DNA of 64,000 bases from an uncultured Bacteroidales bacterium (GTDB taxonomy: Bacteria; Bacteroidota; Bacteroidia; Bacteroidales; Bacteroidaceae), in NCBI GenBank assembly GCA_902760965.1, contig CACWIN010000001.1:62001-126000 (forward strand), given 5' to 3'. Within the stretch, counting starts at the first letter, position 1. Each line of letters begins with the position of its first letter. Under the pieces are notes generated by a model. That model did not search any database, was not told where the DNA came from, and was given only the letters and a program-made list of their open reading frames with translations. Positions 19,003-27,215 of this stretch are shown in pieces. The translations under genes and the position numbers were made by a program.

Positions 19003-19830
19003 TTACTTGACCGTTATATCCTCAACATCGGTCACAGCATCCATCCAACCGTCCATAATAAGTGCCGGCGAATGGGTGGTCATTATAATCTGAACATTCG
19101 GGTTAAGTGAGCGAACCCGCTGGATAAGCTGCTGCTGCCACTCAATATGAAGAGATATTTCAGGTTCATCCATAAGCAGGACGCACGGATTCATATCCTG
19201 GACCAGCGTTGTCATCATAATGACCAGCAACTGTTTCTCGCCCGATGAAAGACTGTAAGGCAACAGGGTTGAACCAAACTGGTCAAACAGGATTTCGTTG
19301 CTTGTACGCACAATCTTTTTTCCGGTATCGGCAAAAAGTTCATCCATATAATCCATGAACCTGATTCTTGGTGCCGATATCTCCTGAGCCACCTTGATAT
19401 TGTCAGGATTGCCCGATGTAAGCAACTGGATTGTGCGGTTACCTATATTTACCTGATAATCCAGATACCTGCGCTGCAGTTTATACAGCTGCCAGTCCAG
19501 TTCCGATACCACACTCTTGTCGCTCATCTTTTCCAACAGGTTGCTGTGCATAAGAGGGCGGTCAATACTGCGTATCACGTCATATCTGAGCTTTTGGGCA
19601 CCCTGCGGATAAAAATCAATTGACACCTCCTGACTCTCCTCCTTACCGTCACCAAGAAGATAATCCAGTCGTGACACGGTCTTGTTCAGGATTGTACTTT
19701 TTCCTGTACCGTTTACACCGCTCAGAATGTTTACGTCAGGTCTGAGATTCCAGACAATATGCTTTCTGCCCCAAAGGGAATTAATCTCAATCCGGCTTAT
19801 ACCGTCAGCATATGCATATCCGTTTTCCAT
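19003..19830 (-). CDS. AAA/ABC-type ATPase paired with DUF4435
   Basis: A 275-residue soluble ATPase of the SMC/OLD-like branch. From the ATG at 19830 the Walker A loop is GVNGTGKST (Lys44), the ABC signature-like motif is LSSGEKQL near residue 200, Walker B is VLLMDEPEISLH with the catalytic Glu, and the switch His is in TTHSP. An in-frame TTG two codons earlier is possible but has no advantage. It is shorter than the ATPase subunit of described PARIS systems as I recall it, lacking most of the coiled-coil insertion. It precedes the DUF4435 gene by 13 bases and follows a terminator-ended RNA with no other visible promoter, so expression may depend on read-through. Confidence 0.75.
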   Translation of the reverse strand: MENGYAYADGISRIEINSLWGRKHIVWNLRPDVNILSGVNGTGKSTILNKTVSRLDYLLGDGKEESQEVSIDFYPQGAQKLRYDVIRSIDRPLMHSNLLEKMSDKSVVSELDWQLYKLQRRYLDYQVNIGNRTIQLLTSGNPDNIKVAQEISAPRIRFMDYMDELFADTGKKIVRTSNEILFDQFGSTLLPYSLSSGEKQLLVIMMTTLVQDMNPCVLLMDEPEISLHIEWQQQLIQRVRSLNPNVQIIMTTHSPALIMDGWMDAVTDVEDITVK

Positions 19831-19867
19831 AATCAATGATTTTTACGGGTTCTGTTTGTAAAAGTAT

Positions 19868-19901
19868 AAAAAAAAGAAGAGTTACTAAAAGTATCTCTTC
19901 T
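19868..19901 (-). terminator. Intrinsic terminator just upstream of the AAA ATPase gene
   Basis: Minus-strand arms AGAAGAG and CTCTTCT (plus 19895-19901 and 19875-19881) with an inner TAC/GTA pairing and a TTTTA loop, followed by eight T residues. It lies 38 bases before the ATPase ATG and so ends the upstream RNA rather than argE alone. Confidence 0.85.
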
Positions 19902-20012
19902 CTTTTTTTGGCGGCGCGTGATTCACATCAAACGTAACCCAATGATATTTATAAAAAGGACTATCTTGCTTATGTAGTGACTGCCCAACAGACATGCTGT
20001 CTTGCAATCGCG
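19868..20012 (-). ncRNA. Candidate structured RNA or attenuator leader
   Basis: A promoter at 20016-20045, a self-complementary stretch and a terminator at 19868-19901 bound a transcript of about 140 bases with no credible coding frame. The 5' end (minus-strand CGCGATT, plus 20006-20012) can pair with AATCACGCG near the 3' part (plus 19915-19923) with a two-base bulge, closing a structure of about 98 bases. Inside is a hairpin at 19990-20002 (AGACA, loop, TGTCT). It matches no RNA family I can recognise; it is too short for a typical 6S RNA. It could be a free small RNA or a leader controlling the AAA/DUF4435 operon. Confidence 0.5.
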
Positions 20013-20015
20013 TTA

Positions 20016-20045
20016 CAAAGGTATTCTTTATTTTTTATCTCCAAA
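20016..20045 (-). promoter_or_regulatory. Promoter for the candidate RNA
   Basis: Minus-strand TTTG (plus 20042-20045), an 18-base spacer and TACCTTTG (plus 20016-20023). The -7 element is a full consensus match; the spacer is one to two bases shorter than usual. Confidence 0.5.
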
Positions 20046-20121
20046 TTTTTTGAGGTCTATTTAAGTGAAATTTACAGTTTATAACACTTTTACCCTTGTA
20101 AATTGGAAATAATACGTATAA

Positions 20122-21189
20122 TTATTCTGCAATTGTTAATCCGTCAAGAAGCTCCAGATACTGCGGAACCGCCTGCTCAAACTCGGCAACAGTAACATAC
20201 TCGTCGGCCGTATGAGAGCGTGCCGAATCACCCGGTCCCATCTTGAATGACGGGCAATCCAGGATGGCCTGATCCGAAAGCGTGGGCGAACCGTAAGGTA
20301 CCTTACCCATGCTCAAAGCCTTTCTTATTATAGGATGGTTAACGTCAATCCTTGATGAATTCAGATTGAACGACCTGGCCTTAACCTCACACCATTCCGG
20401 AAGAGCTGCACTGACCATATCAAAGATCCTGTGGTTTGAATAGAACTCATTGCTGCGGATATCGGCTGTAAACGTACAGGTATCCGGTATGACATTGTGC
20501 TGCGTACCGGCATTGATCATGGTTACCGTCATCTTGACCGGGCCAAGCAGATCGGACTGCTCCGGGAACTTGAATTCGCGCAACATTCCAATTACGGCCA
20601 TTGCCCTGTAAAGGGCATTGATACCCTCGTTGCGGGCAGCATGTCCGGCTTTGCCATGTACGGTAAAGTCAAGTACCATTAAACCTTTCTCGGCCACTGC
20701 AGGCTGCATGCCGGTAGGCTCTCCTATCAGGGCCACATCAATCTTTGGCAACTCATTCACGGCCATTTTCATTCCATCGACACCGTTCACCTCCTCCTGG
20801 ACAGTTGCCAGAAATACAGGGTTGTACTGTTGCGGTTTACTGTCCAACTGATAGAAAGCATAGAGCAGTGACACCAATCCGGCACCGTCATCGTTACTGC
20901 CCAGACCATACAGCTTTCCATCTTCCAGTACAGGGGTAAACGGGTCCCTGGTCCATCCGGCAACCGGCTTTACCGTATCCATGTGGCCATTAAGGAGCAA
21001 AGTAGGTTTTGCCGGATCATATGAGTGACCGTAAACAAGAAGATTTAAACCTATCTCCTTTGGGGTATATCCATGACTTATCATATCGGCCTTTACCAAA
21101 GCCGATGCATCATGCTCCGAACGTGTGACAGACGGAGTGGAAATAAGCTGCTTTAACAGCGAAAGCATGTCACTGAATGAGTATTCCAT
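20122..21189 (-). CDS. argE: M20 family deacylase, ArgE-like
   Basis: A 355-residue zinc metallohydrolase. In Bacteroidota this subfamily removes the acyl group from N-acyl-ornithine/citrulline in arginine synthesis. Metal ligands are visible in order: LNGHMDTV (His), GSNDDGAGL (Asp), VQEEVNG (catalytic and metal Glu), GEPTG, and a late His-containing segment ARSHTADE. The start is the ATG at 21189 (MEYSFSDM); a longer frame to 21231 would overlap the end of the MATE gene. It follows the MATE gene by 22 bases. Other M20 dipeptidase-like roles cannot be excluded, since no other arginine gene is in the window. Confidence 0.82.
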   Translation of the reverse strand: MEYSFSDMLSLLKQLISTPSVTRSEHDASALVKADMISHGYTPKEIGLNLLVYGHSYDPAKPTLLLNGHMDTVKPVAGWTRDPFTPVLEDGKLYGLGSNDDGAGLVSLLYAFYQLDSKPQQYNPVFLATVQEEVNGVDGMKMAVNELPKIDVALIGEPTGMQPAVAEKGLMVLDFTVHGKAGHAARNEGINALYRAMAVIGMLREFKFPEQSDLLGPVKMTVTMINAGTQHNVIPDTCTFTADIRSNEFYSNHRIFDMVSAALPEWCEVKARSFNLNSSRIDVNHPIIRKALSMGKVPYGSPTLSDQAILDCPSFKMGPGDSARSHTADEYVTVAEFEQAVPQYLELLDGLTIAE

Positions 21190-21211
21190 ACTGCGAAGGT
21201 ATGGAATTTTA

Positions 21212-22606
21212 CTAAATAACGCCCCTTTCACGGGCCGAAAGTTCCCTTATTATGCTGATTGCAAACGGCAGAGCCAAGGCAAAAGTAAGGACATCGGCAG
21301 TAGCCATTGTTGCCTCAAGTCCCTCCAGGCCCCATATTGCCGGAAGTATAAAGAGTGTTGGATAGAATGCAAATCCGTGTCGGCTCATGGCCAGAAGCGT
21401 TGCACGGCCAGTACGGCGTATATTCTGCAAAAGCATGTTGGTTGGAGTTGTGAGTCCTACCAACGGGAATGCCACACACTGCCAACGCAACACTGTAGTG
21501 CCTATCGATAACAGTTGGGGATCTTCGTCACGGAAAAAAGCTATTATATTGGGAGCAAATATCCATCCCAAGGATGAAGTAACCAGTAGTATCACCACGC
21601 ACATTCCAATGGTAAACAGATATGATTCCCTTACACGGCTATACCGTTTTGCACCCCAGTTGAATCCACATACGGGCTGGAATCCCTGGCCAACGCCCAG
21701 TATCACCGCCATTGCAGTCTGCATTACCCTTGCCACTACAGTAAATGCCGCTATTGTGGAAGCCTCCTGCCCTTCAAGTGCATAACTTGCAGCCGCCCAG
21801 TTCATACAGATGGCCGAAATACTTGACAAAGATTGTCTCATCAATGATGGAAGCCCGCCGGCTCCTATCTCACGTAAACGATCTGCCGATGGGGCATAAT
21901 TGCGAAGATATATATGAACATTGCCCTCAAAGGTTGTGGCCCAGAACAGCAGACACCATGAAATAAACTGGCTTATGAGCGTTGCCAGAGAGGCTCCCTG
22001 TACCCCCATATCCAGACGGTCTATGAGCAACCAGTCAAAGAATATATTCAGTACAGCTCCTGCCGCTATGCCTATCATAGCCAGCATGGCATTGCCCTGC
22101 AGGCGCAGCTGGTTGTTCAGTGTCATCTGCGACACCAGGAATGGAGTTGCTATCAGTATCCACTTAAGATAGGCGTTGGAGTAAGGCACCACATCGGGGG
22201 TTGCACCAAGCAGCCTTGAAAGCGGAGTCATGAAACAAAGTCCCAGCGCCATGAACACCAGTCCTAAAAGGAATGATGAAATGAATCCCGTGGCAGCCAT
22301 CTTGCCGGCACCCTCTGTATCACGGGCACCAAGAGCACGGGACATATAGTTGCCTGATCCGTGTCCAAAAAAGAAACCGGTCGCCTGAATGAGTGACTGG
22401 TATGCAAAAGCCACACCGACACCCGCCGTAGCGACAGTGCTGATGTGGCCCACAAACCATGAATCTACAATATTGTAGATGGCCGATATTGACATACTGA
22501 TTATGGTGGGCACTGCCAGACTCATCACCAGTCTGGGTACCGGTGTTTCCGTGAGCCGTCTGTAACGAGCCTCACTCTTCAGTATGTCACTATTGTTGCT
22601 GTGCAC
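21212..22606 (-). CDS. MATE family efflux transporter
   Basis: A 464-residue, 12-helix multidrug/toxic-compound exporter of the MatE family, recognised from PRLVMSLAVPTIISMSISAIYNIVDSWFVGHIS at the first helices (family pattern of P, then N-x-x-D near the second helix) and the internal duplication with QGFQPVCGFNWGAKRYSRV in the second half. The start is GTG at 22606; the next ATG falls at the first helix. The substrate is unknown. It lies directly upstream of argE and 35 bases downstream of the acyl-CoA dehydrogenase gene. Confidence 0.9.
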   Translation of the reverse strand: MHSNNSDILKSEARYRRLTETPVPRLVMSLAVPTIISMSISAIYNIVDSWFVGHISTVATAGVGVAFAYQSLIQATGFFFGHGSGNYMSRALGARDTEGAGKMAATGFISSFLLGLVFMALGLCFMTPLSRLLGATPDVVPYSNAYLKWILIATPFLVSQMTLNNQLRLQGNAMLAMIGIAAGAVLNIFFDWLLIDRLDMGVQGASLATLISQFISWCLLFWATTFEGNVHIYLRNYAPSADRLREIGAGGLPSLMRQSLSSISAICMNWAAASYALEGQEASTIAAFTVVARVMQTAMAVILGVGQGFQPVCGFNWGAKRYSRVRESYLFTIGMCVVILLVTSSLGWIFAPNIIAFFRDEDPQLLSIGTTVLRWQCVAFPLVGLTTPTNMLLQNIRRTGRATLLAMSRHGFAFYPTLFILPAIWGLEGLEATMATADVLTFALALPFAISIIRELSARERGVI

Positions 22607-22641
22607 CAGAGTCTATTTAAAACCTGGCACAAAATTACTCA

Positions 22642-24333
22642 TTATTTGTAATACTCCATGCTTTCAGCATTCCAGGTCATTACCACGCTGTAGTGGCCCT
22701 CCACCTGTGAACGTGAGTAGTCCAGGAACACCTTAAGGGACTTGTCAAAGAGATCCGGCGTCTCAATGGAATCACGTAGCAGCAGGGTGCTCATTACGCA
22801 GTATGCAGCACTCTCCATAAGACGGCGTCCGCAGAAATCATTAACCTCAGTCTCCTTCTGATCTGTAACATGGGCAGTCATGGCATCCAGTTTCTCAACC
22901 AGAGCGCTGATGGCTGCCTTGTTCTCTGACTCAGGCAGAGTAGCCAGCATATCCTTCACGTACTGTGAGTATACGCCGCTTGTCACGTAACGCAGGGCGG
23001 CTACTACCTGAAGCTGTGTGGTACCCTCATAGATAGAGGTGATACGTGCATCACGGTACAGTCGCTCGCAGGCGTAGTCACGCATAAAGCCAGAGCCTCC
23101 GTGAATCTGTATGCTATCGTATGCGTTCTGATTGGCAAACTCACTTGTCATACCCTTGGTGATAGGTGTCAGGGCATCGGCCAGACGGCTGTAACGCTTG
23201 CTCTCCTGACGCTCCTCAGGTGTGAGTGTGCGCACCTTGGCAATCTGATCAAGTGACTTGTATATATCTACGTAACGTGAAGTCTCATACATAAGTGAGC
23301 GTGAAGCCTCAATCTTAGCCTTCATAACGGCCAGCATCTGATATACTGCCGGGAATGCATCTATGTTACGGCCAAACTGGCGGCGCTCTGCAGCATATGC
23401 CGTAGCCTCACGCCATGCAGCATCCTGAATACCTACGCTCTGTGTTGCTATGCCCAGACGTGCTCCGTTCATGAGTGACATCACATATTTGATAAGACCC
23501 AGGCGGCGGTCACCGCAAAGCTCTGCCTTGGCGTTGTTGAACACCAGCTCGCATGTGGGTGAACCGTGAATACCCATCTTATCCTCAATACGGCGAACGT
23601 TCACGCCGCCGTTACGCTTGTCATAGATAAAGAGAGACAGACCGCGGCCATCGGTAGTACCCTCTTCACTACGGGCCAGAACCAGATGGATATCGCTGTC
23701 ACCGTTGGTGATGAAACGCTTTACGCCGTTCAGGCGCCAGCAGCCGTTCTCCACGTCCTCGGTTGCCTTGAGCATCACACTCTGCAGGTCACTGCCGGCA
23801 TCGGGCTCGGTAAGGTCCATTGACATGGTGGCGCCGTTGCTTGCCATGGTCAGGTATTTCTCCTTCTGCTCAGGGCTGCCGAATTCGTTTATTGTATCGG
23901 CGCAAGACTGCAGGCCCCATACATTCTGGAAAGAAGCATCGGCTCTTGAAATCATCTCACCTACTGCACTGAATACGGTAGCAGGCATATTCAGACCTCC
24001 ATACTGACGGGGTAGTCCGAATCCTGAAAGTCCGGCCTGATGCATAACCTTAAGATTATGGGCAGTACCCTCGGAGTACTGTACACGGCCGCCACTACAA
24101 TGTGAGCCTTCGCGGTCAACACTCTCGGCATTAGGAGCAATCACCTCATCGCATACACTGCCGGTAAGCTCCAGCACACGGTCAAAATTGTCCATTGCAT
24201 CGGCAAAATCGGCAGGTGCATAATCATACTTGTCAGCCTCGGAATAGAAGTTCTCCTTAAGCTCAACTATGCGCTCCATAAGCGGAGAGTGCATGCGGGC
24301 TTTCAGTTCAGGGGTATCCTTATAGTTGTTCAT
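22642..24333 (-). CDS. Acyl-CoA dehydrogenase
   Basis: A 563-residue FAD enzyme that oxidises acyl-CoA to enoyl-CoA and passes electrons to ETF. Visible motifs are MSMDLTEPDAGSDLQ near residue 175 (flavin contact), NGVKRFITNGDSD near 200, and RDARITSIYEGTTQLQ near 430, whose Glu is the usual catalytic base position. It is longer than classical 380-residue members, with an extra C-terminal helical part, like the Bacteroidota branch. Its ATG overlaps the etfA stop by four bases, so it is the last gene of etfB-etfA-acd. The substrate chain length is not readable from sequence. Confidence 0.92.
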   Translation of the reverse strand: MNNYKDTPELKARMHSPLMERIVELKENFYSEADKYDYAPADFADAMDNFDRVLELTGSVCDEVIAPNAESVDREGSHCSGGRVQYSEGTAHNLKVMHQAGLSGFGLPRQYGGLNMPATVFSAVGEMISRADASFQNVWGLQSCADTINEFGSPEQKEKYLTMASNGATMSMDLTEPDAGSDLQSVMLKATEDVENGCWRLNGVKRFITNGDSDIHLVLARSEEGTTDGRGLSLFIYDKRNGGVNVRRIEDKMGIHGSPTCELVFNNAKAELCGDRRLGLIKYVMSLMNGARLGIATQSVGIQDAAWREATAYAAERRQFGRNIDAFPAVYQMLAVMKAKIEASRSLMYETSRYVDIYKSLDQIAKVRTLTPEERQESKRYSRLADALTPITKGMTSEFANQNAYDSIQIHGGSGFMRDYACERLYRDARITSIYEGTTQLQVVAALRYVTSGVYSQYVKDMLATLPESENKAAISALVEKLDAMTAHVTDQKETEVNDFCGRRLMESAAYCVMSTLLLRDSIETPDLFDKSLKVFLDYSRSQVEGHYSVVMTWNAESMEYYK

Positions 24334-25349
24334 TTTGAAATCTCCTTTAAGTTACGGATCAGTTTGGGGATCACATCCTCTACACGGCCTGTCACCACAT
24401 AGTCGGCAATGGCGTTGATGGGAGCATCGGGATCCTGGTTGATTGACATGATCAGGCTGCTCTCACGCATACCTGCTATGTGCTGAATCTGGCCCGATAT
24501 ACCGCAGGCAATATAGAGTTTGGGGCGTACGGTAATACCGGTCTGACCTATCTGACGGTCATGATCCACAAAACCGGCATCTACTGCGGCGCGGCTTGCG
24601 CCAACCTCGGCATGAAGCTGCTCGGCCAGCTTGAACAACATGTCAAAACCTTCGCGGCTGCCCATTCCGTAACCGCCGGCAACCACTATGCTGGCGCTGT
24701 CCAGATGGTGTGAAGGTTTTTGCATATGACGCTCAATCACGCTCACGGCCAGATCGGCCTGGCTAACGTAATCGGTCACTTTATGCTTTACTATCTCACC
24801 CTTATAGTCTGCCTTAAGGATCTCATTCTTCATCACACCCTGACGTACGGTTGCCATCTGGGGGCGATGGTCGGGGTTGACGATGGTTGCTATGATGTTG
24901 CCGCCGAATGCGGGACGGATCTGATAGAGCAGGTTCTCATATACCTTGCCTGTCTTCTTGTCCTCATACTCACCAATCTCCAGGTTTGTGCAATCGGCTG
25001 TAAGTCCGCTACCTAATGCCGATGAAACCCTGGGGCCCAGGTCACGGCCTATCACGGTTGCACCCATAAGTGCAATCTGCGGCTGCTCCTCCTGGAACAG
25101 CTTTACCAGTATTGCTGAATGGGGTGCTGTAGTGTAAGGTGCCAATGCCTTGTCATCAAACAGATGCAGCACATCAACTCCGTAAGGAAGAATCTGTTTC
25201 TCTATGCCGTCCAGTCCGCTGCCTATTGCAATAGCCTCAAGCTTTACGCCAAGCTGGTTTGCAAGAGAACGGCCTTTAGTGAGCAGTTCCTGACTGACGG
25301 GAGCCACCTGGACTCCTTCCAGTTCGCAATATACGAATATGCTGTTCAT
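24330..25349 (-). CDS. etfA: Electron transfer flavoprotein alpha subunit
   Basis: A 339-residue partner of EtfB that holds FAD and shuttles electrons from acyl-CoA dehydrogenase. The N-terminal nucleotide-like fold is followed by the C-terminal FAD domain with VAGGYGMGSREGFDMLF, GASRAAVDAGF, IGQTGITVRPKLYIACGISGQIQH and SINQDPDAPI, the ETF-alpha signature. It starts three bases after the etfB stop. With etfB and the dehydrogenase it forms a complete electron-transfer unit. Confidence 0.96.
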   Translation of the reverse strand: MNSIFVYCELEGVQVAPVSQELLTKGRSLANQLGVKLEAIAIGSGLDGIEKQILPYGVDVLHLFDDKALAPYTTAPHSAILVKLFQEEQPQIALMGATVIGRDLGPRVSSALGSGLTADCTNLEIGEYEDKKTGKVYENLLYQIRPAFGGNIIATIVNPDHRPQMATVRQGVMKNEILKADYKGEIVKHKVTDYVSQADLAVSVIERHMQKPSHHLDSASIVVAGGYGMGSREGFDMLFKLAEQLHAEVGASRAAVDAGFVDHDRQIGQTGITVRPKLYIACGISGQIQHIAGMRESSLIMSINQDPDAPINAIADYVVTGRVEDVIPKLIRNLKEISK

Positions 25350-25352
25350 GGC

Positions 25353-26159
25353 TTATCCTATTATATGGTTAACGGCCAGTTCATCAATCAGAGCTGCGAT
25401 ATCGGCATCGGCTGCACCAAAGCGCTTGCTCTCCTTGGCCTGGAATACTATGTTCTCAATCTTCTTTACCTTTGTGGGTGAACCTGACAGTCCGCACTTG
25501 GCGGGATCGGCGTTCACATCGGCCACAGCCCATGTGGGTACCTCATAACGTTTGCGGCTCATGAGCAGCTTGGCGTTGCGTGGGCGGCAGGGGGCAGCGC
25601 TTCCGTTCACGGTAAGCAAGCAGGGCAGCGGAGCCTTTACGGTCTCAACACCACCTGTGATCACACGCTTTACGGTTACGCTCTTGGCATCCATTTCCAG
25701 CACCTCTTCAACGTAGGTTATCTGGTTCAGACCCAGCTTCTCGGCTACCTGCGGGCCTACCTGGGCGGTGTCACCGTCAATAGCCTGACGGCCACCTATT
25801 ATGATGTCAAACTTGCCAATCTTGCGGATTGCTGTTGACAGGGCATATGATGTGGCAAGTGTATCGGCACCTGCAAACAGACGGTCTGAAAGCAGATATC
25901 CGTCATCGGCACCACGGTATACACCCTCCATCACTATCTCTTTTGCTCTCTCAGGACCCATTGTGAGCATTGTCACTGTGCTGCCGGGAAAACGGTCCTT
26001 GATGGCAAGGGCCTGCTCCAGGGCGTTGAGGTCCTCCGGGTTGAACACTGCCGGAAGTGCGGCACGGTTTATGGTGCCGTCGGCATTCATGGCGTCCTTA
26101 CCAACCTGACGGGTATCGGGCACCTGCTTTGCCAAAACTATTATATTGAACTTATCCAT
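25353..26159 (-). CDS. etfB: Electron transfer flavoprotein beta subunit
   Basis: A 268-residue ETF beta subunit, first gene of the etfB-etfA-acd operon. It begins MDKFNIIVLAKQVPDT; the ATG at 26159 is preferred over an earlier in-frame start at 26171, which would lie inside the -7 element. GGRQAIDGDTAQVGPQVAEKL is the adenine nucleotide-binding signature of the family, and LPCLLTV with later NAKLLMS are conserved core strands. Predicted leader is only a few bases. Confidence 0.96.
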   Translation of the reverse strand: MDKFNIIVLAKQVPDTRQVGKDAMNADGTINRAALPAVFNPEDLNALEQALAIKDRFPGSTVTMLTMGPERAKEIVMEGVYRGADDGYLLSDRLFAGADTLATSYALSTAIRKIGKFDIIIGGRQAIDGDTAQVGPQVAEKLGLNQITYVEEVLEMDAKSVTVKRVITGGVETVKAPLPCLLTVNGSAAPCRPRNAKLLMSRKRYEVPTWAVADVNADPAKCGLSGSPTKVKKIENIVFQAKESKRFGAADADIAALIDELAVNHIIG

Positions 26160-26168
26160 AGATGGCTG

Positions 26169-26176
26169 CAAAGATA
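26169..26176 (-). promoter_or_regulatory. -7 element for etfB operon
   Basis: Minus-strand TATCTTTG, nine bases from the etfB ATG, predicting a leader of about six bases or fewer. No -33 partner at 19-21 bases. Confidence 0.4.
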
Positions 26177-26211
26177 CGGATTAACAGTCCGATGGCTGAT
26201 TGGGGGAAGGA

Positions 26212-26228
26212 CAAAACGGAGCGTTTTG
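26212..26228 (-). terminator. Possible hairpin after the HAD gene
   Basis: CAAAACG (26212-26218) and CGTTTTG (26222-26228) form a perfect 7-base stem with a GAG loop between HAD stop and etfB start. It lacks a strong T run, so it may be a weak terminator or only a hairpin. Confidence 0.35.
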
Positions 26229-26263
26229 CACAGTCTCTCCTATTTTGTAAACTCCGCTGGATA

Positions 26264-27121
26264 TTAGTCCTCGAGCATGGATTTCTGGTTCCTGCGCTCC
26301 AGGTGGTGGAACTCGCTGTCTGTCTTGATAGTGGCTATGGTGGCTATTACGGCGTTGTAGAGCTCGCTTCCCTCACGGTAATCACCGGGGCAGGCAAAGT
26401 TTACGCGGCCTCTCTGAACCAGGTTGCGGGCCTGTGCACGGCTGGTATCGCTTTCGGGCTTGTAAATGGCAATTGAGCGGCCTCCTTCGCTCTTGACTAT
26501 ACGCATGCTGGGTATGTCAGTCTCTCCGTCACCAAAATAAATCATGTGCTGGAACGGGACCGGGCGGCCTTCATCGGGCATTGAATCATTTATCTGGGCA
26601 TTACGCCAGATCTCATGAATACCCTTGTTTATCATGAATATGAACTGAGTCTTGGATGTAAAATCTACTGCAACGGCGGGCCAGACGGCCTTGTCGTTCT
26701 CATACATGAATGAGCAGGCGTATATCTGCTTGAAATACTTGGCTATGCTTGTACCCTCTATCAGTTCCTTAAGGCCCGATGATATTATGTAGTGCTCCAC
26801 GTTCACACCCATCTCCTCACCCTTTCGGTTGATCAGTTCAAACCACTGCTCCACACCGGGAAAGAATCCTATTCCACGCCCAAACTCCACGAACTGCTGG
26901 CGGCGGATGCTGATACCGTTCTCCTGAGCCTTATCCACCATCAGTTTCATGTAGGCCAGGATTGTACTGGACTGCTGCTTCTCGGCCAGTCCGTGCGATG
27001 CCTTCCAAAAAGACTCTTTATCTGTGAGCCCTATGGCATCCATAAAGTCATACTCCTGCATATATGACGGAGACAGCGTTCCGTCAAAATCATACATCAA
27101 GGCTACTGTGGGTCTTTCCAT
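26264..27121 (-). CDS. HAD family phosphatase-like hydrolase
   Basis: A 285-residue haloacid dehalogenase superfamily protein. Motif I is YDFDGTLSPS near residue 10 (nucleophile Asp), a Ser in IISSGL serves as motif II, and motif IV is FGDGETDIPSM. A helical cap of about 60 residues lies between motifs I and II, as in the phosphoserine phosphatase-like class. The substrate is unknown. The start is the ATG at 27121 (MERPTVALM), just after a -7 element; the frame extends further upstream without a good start. It sits between hipA and the etfB operon as a single gene. Confidence 0.82.
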   Translation of the reverse strand: MERPTVALMYDFDGTLSPSYMQEYDFMDAIGLTDKESFWKASHGLAEKQQSSTILAYMKLMVDKAQENGISIRRQQFVEFGRGIGFFPGVEQWFELINRKGEEMGVNVEHYIISSGLKELIEGTSIAKYFKQIYACSFMYENDKAVWPAVAVDFTSKTQFIFMINKGIHEIWRNAQINDSMPDEGRPVPFQHMIYFGDGETDIPSMRIVKSEGGRSIAIYKPESDTSRAQARNLVQRGRVNFACPGDYREGSELYNAVIATIATIKTDSEFHHLERRNQKSMLED

Positions 27122-27142
27122 ACTGTTCTGCTTTAAGGAATA

Positions 27143-27150
27143 CAAAGATA
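27143..27150 (-). promoter_or_regulatory. -7 element for the HAD gene
   Basis: Minus-strand TATCTTTG, 22 bases before the ATG. No clear -33 partner. Confidence 0.35.
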
Positions 27151-27215
27151 AATATAAACTATGTATTGTGTTACGGAATGAACAGGTATACAATAGGGAC
27201 GTTTCACCTTGTATC

